From Mycolicibacterium sp. P9-22 (GTDB lineage: Bacteria; Actinomycetota; Actinomycetes; Mycobacteriales; Mycobacteriaceae), in contig NZ_NPKP01000007.1 of assembly GCF_008329585.1 (NCBI RefSeq), positions 186,001 through 250,000 of the forward strand: 64,000 nt of DNA. Direction: 5' to 3'. The translations under genes and the position numbers were made by a program. Shown here in pieces: positions 61,494 to 64,000 of this stretch (position 1 is its first letter; each line of letters begins with the position of its first letter). The notes under the pieces were generated by a model. The model saw only the letters and a list, made by a program, of their open reading frames with translations. It was not told the DNA's origin and searched no databases.

Positions 61494-62213
61494 CTATGCC
61501 AGCACGACTCTGACCAGCAGAAACGGCGGCAAACCCAGTCGATGCGGAGCCTCGGCACGTACGGCCTCGGTGGGGATCGGTTCGTCACAGCGCTGGAGAA
61601 CAAAGCCGTGATCCAAGACCGCGGCGATGTAGGTGGAAATCGTGCGGTGGTAATTACCGGCTCGGCGCACGCTGTGCGGGTGCGCCGATCGCCACAGCCC
61701 TTCGGCGAAGTAGTCGCCGGCGACACGTCGCAGTCCGCTTGGTGTCGAGATCGTCTCGGCAGCGGGGGCCTCGAAGCACGGGTGCGGCACGGTGAAGGCG
61801 AGAAACCCGCCAGGGCGCAGCACTCGTCGGACCGATCCAAGGGCGGCATCGAGATCGGCCATGTTGTTCAGCGACAACGCTGCAGTCACACCATCCGTGG
61901 AACTGTCAGGCACGGTGCGCAGGGTGGTTCCGTCATCGACGCGATAGACGACTCCAGCCCGATGGACACGCTCGGCCGCTTCGGCATGCGCGATCAGCGT
62001 GCGGGTGGGATCTATGCCCACAACCCGTGCTCCGGCCGCGGCGAGCGCTCGGCTGACGATGCCCTCCCCGCACCCAATATCAAGAACGTCGAGGCCAAAA
62101 AGATTGTCCGGCAGTGCATTCAGCAAAATATCCCGTGAGAACTGATGCATCGCAGAACCCCCACGAACCAACTCGGCGTACCAATCCGCGATGCCATCCC
62201 AATCGTCTTCCAC
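61494..62213 (-). CDS. Class I SAM-dependent methyltransferase
   Basis: The 239-aa protein has motif I V-L-D-I-G-C-G-E-G-I near residue 42, the acidic loop G-I-D-P-T near 66, and motif IV/post-IV around L-S-L-N-N-M-A-D-L and V-L-R-P-G-G-F-L-A-F-T-V-P. It belongs to the methyltransferase-11 type group, whose members methylate small molecules or proteins. The acceptor is unknown. ATG at 62213 fits the N-terminus M-E-D-D-W-D-G-I-A-D-W-Y. The gene is single, in accessory DNA, and convergent with the P-loop gene. Confidence 0.85.
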   Translation of the reverse strand: MEDDWDGIADWYAELVRGGSAMHQFSRDILLNALPDNLFGLDVLDIGCGEGIVSRALAAAGARVVGIDPTRTLIAHAEAAERVHRAGVVYRVDDGTTLRTVPDSSTDGVTAALSLNNMADLDAALGSVRRVLRPGGFLAFTVPHPCFEAPAAETISTPSGLRRVAGDYFAEGLWRSAHPHSVRRAGNYHRTISTYIAAVLDHGFVLQRCDEPIPTEAVRAEAPHRLGLPPFLLVRVVLA

Positions 62214-62362
62214 CAGTGCCGATCTTACCCAACACGAAGTTGTAACTGGTGAGACAAGATCTGCTCCGTCTCGACTTTTTAGAAACGGGACAAGCGGTCT
62301 GCGGCGACGCGTTCCTCACAGCCGAGGCCCGCACCAAGCATCCGGCGAGAATACTGCTGGCC

Positions 62363-62704
62363 ATGAAGTTTGTGGAGTTGCCCCGGGGTGTTCTAGACGG
62401 CGATGACCATGGAAGCCGCCACGTCACGATGCTCCAGCTTGCCCGGCTCGACGCGACGGAAGACCTCCGCGTGCACATCGCCTGGTGCGGTCCAGACAGC
62501 GTGGTCGGTCGACATCCCGCTGGGGCGCATCAGCTCTTTGCGGTCGTCAGCGGGTCGGGATGGGTTGCGGATAGCGCCGGCCAACCTATTCCTATAGCCG
62601 AAGGTCAGGCAGTGGTCTGGAATCCCGGCGAGGTGCACGAGTCCGGCTCGGAAGTCGGAATGATCGTCGCAATCGTGGCAAGTGCCACTCCCATCGTCGA
62701 CTAG
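62363..62704 (+). CDS. Cupin-fold small protein
   Basis: The 113-aa protein from ATG 62363 (M-K-F-V-E-L-P-R-G) has a cupin core: motif 1 H-P-A-G-A-H-Q-L-F-A-V-V-S-G-S-G-W and motif 2 P-I-A-E-G-Q-A-V-V-W-N-P-G-E-V-H-E. Histidines H-x(n)-H-Q and the final H-E could bind a metal. Single-domain cupins serve as isomerases, dioxygenases or binding proteins; the role here is unknown. A longer frame from 62249 is possible but its first 38 residues look unrelated. It is divergent from the methyltransferase. Confidence 0.75.
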   Translation: MKFVELPRGVLDGDDHGSRHVTMLQLARLDATEDLRVHIAWCGPDSVVGRHPAGAHQLFAVVSGSGWVADSAGQPIPIAEGQAVVWNPGEVHESGSEVGMIVAIVASATPIVD

Positions 62705-62747
62705 GAATAGACGGCTGTGTGGACGTCGGCGCCGACCAGTAGGCCCC

Positions 62748-63423
62748 ATGCGGTCGGATTACCGGCGGCTCCCTAGTCATGCAGTGCATTCCGTGTGCGC
62801 GCAGGACACATTTCTACGCTCGGTATGGGTAGCCGCAGGCGAGTCTCCCGAGTGGATTGTTGCCCGGACAGATGCCCTCCTCAAAGAAGTCGGGCGCATC
62901 GTCGGCGTCGAAACATGGGCTAACTACACCGGCGACATATGGAAGGGGTCACCGAACCGCCTCGCAGACCTCGTCCGCAGTTTCGTGGTCCGAGACCGCC
63001 CAACGGTGGATAATCCAGCCGGCGAACGACTCCCAGAGGGGGGCTATTCATTAATCCTGTCCGGTATCGGGGCAGGTGTAGACATTGAACTGATGGTGGC
63101 GGCGGGCTGTACCGCCCTCGCGGCTCGATTGCCGATGCACACACCTTCAATCAAGTTGCGGGCGAAAGTATCCCGGACCATCACCGGCGACCTCGGAGAC
63201 CCATCGCACCGCCCGTCGGGGCAACTGGAAGATCGGCATCGGCTACCGCACCTGGCTCAGCACCGAAGTCGGAGCCGTCACCCGAGCCGCGGACGGACTG
63301 ACTGTCACCGATCTGGCCGGCGGAACGCTGATCTCCGCGCCCGACGACTGGCCTACCGATCGGGTCGTCGCGGCGATGACCGAGACCCTCTCGGCGAACG
63401 ACCTTGACGAGATTCCACACTGA
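62748..63423 (+). pseudogene. Frameshifted gene, possibly an Imm52-like immunity protein
   Basis: One frame from about 62748 encodes W-V-A-A-G-E-S-P-E-W-I-V-A-R-T, G-Y-S-L-I-L-S-G-I-G-A-G-V-D-I-E-L-M-V and L-P-M-H-T-P-S, then degenerates into Arg/His-rich sequence. A second frame is protein-like from about 63181: H-R-T-A-R-R-G-N-W-K-I-G-I-G-Y-R-T-W-L, A-A-D-G-L-T-V-T-D-L-A-G-G-T-L-I and D-D-W-P-T-D-R-V-V-A-A-M, ending at TGA 63421-63423. The two halves look like one protein of about 225 aa split by a shift between about 63150 and 63210. The overall pattern reminds me of Imm52 immunity proteins, but I am not sure. No toxin gene is seen beside it. Confidence 0.55.
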
Positions 63424-63664
63424 ACGGCCACCGCACGTGACCGAAACAGCTACGCGTGCATCCCAGGGCCAGTCTCCATAGACCTACTGCTCGCGGAAGC
63501 AAACATCTTGTGTCGAACTCAGCGGCTGCGCCGTTGCCAGACCCACCGCTACCGGCGAAACAAGACCCACAGCCGTCGCTCACTCTCCAAGCCAGCGAAA
63601 GACGTGACAGTGGCTGCGCGCGTTGGCGTTATGCTGCTCAAAGGGGAGTGAATCGGGGGATTCT
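63424..63664. other. Gene-free stretch near the right end
   Basis: I see no supported gene here. A short frame at 63456-63671 lacks a ribosome site and protein-like composition. The last 40 bases should carry the promoter and the GGGGGA ribosome site of the next gene. Confidence 0.5.
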
Positions 63665-64000
63665 GTGTTGACTGAAACGTTGGCCGACGGGCTGTGGGCC
63701 TATCGGTTGGGTCAGGTCATGTTCGATCTGGCCCTGCTGATAGCCGGGGCGCTGCTGCTGTTTGTCGGTATCCGTCGTCGCCGAACCTATGATCGCTGGG
63801 TCCGAAACGACGATTCCAGGTTCGCCTCAGAGCCCGCCCGAGACCTCGCCGCTGACGACGACGAGTTCGATCCTCGCTTGCGCGACGACTATGACCCGGA
63901 CGATGATGAGGATCTTGGGCCGCGACAACCGCGCACGCCAGGCAAGGGCACCGTGCTCATCGTCATCGGTGTGTTGGTCCTCCTGCTGGGAACCAAACAG
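63665..64000 (+). CDS. Membrane protein with acidic central segment (3' end outside window)
   Basis: The frame from GTG 63665 (GGGGGA four bases upstream) encodes at least 112 residues. A first helix (about 19-38, M-F-D-L-A-L-L-I-A-G-A-L-L-L-F-V-G) is followed by a basic stop-transfer R-R-R-R and an acidic stretch with D-D-D-E-F-D-P and D-P-D-D-D-E-D. A second helix starts near residue 98 (T-V-L-I-V-I-G-V-L-V-L-L-L-G) and is cut by the window edge. I do not recognise the family. Confidence 0.7.
   Translation, partial: MLTETLADGLWAYRLGQVMFDLALLIAGALLLFVGIRRRRTYDRWVRNDDSRFASEPARDLAADDDEFDPRLRDDYDPDDDEDLGPRQPRTPGKGTVLIVIGVLVLLLGTKQ

Noticed and set aside
63456..63671. Short frame between the broken gene and the last membrane gene
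   Set aside because: No ribosome site and low-quality composition; its end overlaps the better-supported GTG start at 63665.

Overview
The window is a high-GC actinobacterial chromosome segment centred on the replication origin. Gene content and order identify a mycobacterium, most likely a fast-growing Mycolicibacterium-type species. Markers are a 446-residue glucosylglycerate hydrolase with both catalytic residues at the positions known from M. hassiacum, and a gnd gene between dnaN and recF. References to M. tuberculosis (Rv numbers) or M. smegmatis are from memory of those genomes, not from a search.

Left part (1-16 kb): the 3' part of an amino-acid ABC permease and its ATPase, a MarR regulator, glucosylglycerate hydrolase (ggh), a short-chain dehydrogenase, a zinc-dependent formaldehyde dehydrogenase and leuS. 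Next come homologues of Rv0040c (mtc28), Rv0039c, Rv0038 (YqgE), Rv0037c (MFS) and Rv0036c, then an ankyrin protein, a protein with DxDxDG repeats (Rv3906c-like) and pcnA. The Rv0036c-Rv0041 block lies on the other side of the origin in M. tuberculosis, so a synteny breakpoint lies between it and pcnA.

Origin-left part (16-34 kb): mutT4, an Rv3909-like membrane-anchored protein, murJ fused to a pseudokinase, sigM with an anti-sigma factor lacking its usual cytosolic domain, trxB-trxC, cwlM, a five-helix membrane protein, a GNAT-like gene preceded by a 39-codon ORF, parB, parA, rsmG, jag, yidC, yidD, rnpA and rpmH. Two parS sites lie inside the 5' ends of parA and rsmG.

Origin and origin-right part (34-60 kb): dnaA, the oriC region, dnaN, gnd, recF, the DciA helicase-loader gene, gyrB, gyrA, a DUF3566 membrane protein, tRNA-Ile, a 34-aa membrane peptide, tRNA-Ala, cwsA, ppiA, a PH-like membrane protein, crgA, a DUF881 protein, a glutamine amidotransferase, then the reverse-strand cluster fhaA-fhaB-pstP-rodA-pbpA-pknA-pknB and tRNA-Leu. 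This half is dominated by replication, segregation and cell-wall growth control: PknB with MurJ, CwlM, FhaA, FhaB, CwsA, CrgA, RodA and PbpA are all encoded here.

Right end (59.7-64 kb): after tRNA-Leu and a strong hairpin the window enters accessory DNA: an orotate phosphoribosyltransferase-like gene, a frameshifted ClpX-type zinc-finger gene running in frame into a P-loop kinase-like gene, a methyltransferase, a cupin, a second frameshifted gene and a membrane protein cut by the window end. I saw no CRISPR array, insertion sequence, prophage or complete novel multi-gene system. The best leads are the truncated anti-SigM, the two frameshifted accessory genes, the small ORFs and the unexplained palindromes near trxB and dnaA.
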